NCBI GenBank assembly: GCA_021805685.1
Contig: JAJZET010000235.1
Coordinates: 11,516 to 75,515 of the forward strand
Direction: 5' to 3'
Length of the DNA: 64,000 nt
Origin: Pseudomonadota bacterium
Lineage (GTDB): Bacteria; Pseudomonadota; Gammaproteobacteria; Xanthomonadales; Rhodanobacteraceae
Shown here: positions 63,496 through 64,000 of the stretch, piece after piece
Position numbering within the stretch: position 1 is the first letter of the stretch
Layout: every line of letters starts with the position of its first letter
Position numbers and translations under genes: made by a program
The notes under the pieces: generated by a model
The model's database searches: none
What the model saw: the letters and a program-made list of their open reading frames with translations, nothing else
Told to the model about the DNA's origin: nothing

Positions 63496-64000
63496 TCAGC
63501 GCAGTATCTGCAGGTAGTGGCGCACGGTGGTTGCGAGGCCTTCGTACAGTGCCTCGCCGATCAATGCGTGGCCGATCGACACCTCGGCCAATCCGGGAAT
63601 GGCTGCCTTGAAGGTGCCGAGGTTCGCCTGGCTGAGGTCGTGGCCGGCATTCACGGCAAGACCGGCCTGCTGCGCCAGCCGCGCAGTCGCCGCGCAGCTT
63701 GCCAGCAGCGCATCCGGTTCGCCCCTGGCAAAGGCTGCCGCATATGGCCCGGTGTAGATCTCGACGCGCTGCACACCGATGGCTTTCGCTGCCGCGAAGT
63801 CCTGCGGACCGGCATCGACGAACAGGCTGACCCGACAGTCGATGGCGCGAAGCTCGTCCACCAGCGGACGCAGCCGCTCGAGGTCGTGCCGCAGATCGAA
63901 GCCATGGTCGGAGGTGATCTGGCCGTCGCTGTCGGGCACCAGCGTCACCTGGGTCGGCCGCACTTCGCGGGCGAGTTCGATCAGGCCAGGATAATCGCCG
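63496..64000 (-). CDS. pdxJ: Pyridoxine 5'-phosphate synthase (partial, runs off window)
   Basis: [58 protein letters not shown]. Confidence 0.96.
   Translation of the reverse strand, partial: GDYPGLIELAREVRPTQVTLVPDSDGQITSDHGFDLRHDLERLRPLVDELRAIDCRVSLFVDAGPQDFAAAKAIGVQRVEIYTGPYAAAFARGEPDALLASCAATARLAQQAGLAVNAGHDLSQANLGTFKAAIPGLAEVSIGHALIGEALYEGLATTVRHYLQILR

Overview
64-kb, GC-rich gammaproteobacterial chromosome segment. Gene content and order resemble Rhodanobacteraceae/Xanthomonadaceae (inferred from gene families, not from a search). The core includes the replication-origin neighbourhood: mnmE, yidC, rnpA, rpmH, dnaA, a putative oriC, dnaN, recF (carrying two perfect parS palindromes) and gyrB, followed by tonB-exbB-exbD1-exbD2 and a partial pdxJ. 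Other core blocks are parA/parB/rsmG, rpoD, dapF-DUF484-xerC-hslVU, aroE, prlC and xthA. The left ~8 kb is an AT-richer accessory block between an IS66-type transposase and the 3' end of a tRNA-Ile(CAU). It carries an apparently complete class-II-microcin-like export cassette: an HlyD/CvaA-type adaptor, a C39-peptidase ABC transporter, an 81-aa glycine-zipper precursor with a non-canonical Gly-Cys leader end, and a 65-aa membrane protein as candidate immunity gene. Hairpins flank the precursor, a glycosyltransferase lies downstream, and an H-NS-family gene is divergent. This is my best candidate for an undescribed system. Other notable items: a bufferin-type operon (DUF2282/DUF692-MNIO/DUF2063/DoxX) convergent with an ECF sigma/anti-sigma pair placed directly after parB, a DUF2170-flotillin pair behind a tandem palindromic operator, REP-like twin-hairpin repeats, a ribokinase-PnuC coupled pair and a PNGase A-type amidase.
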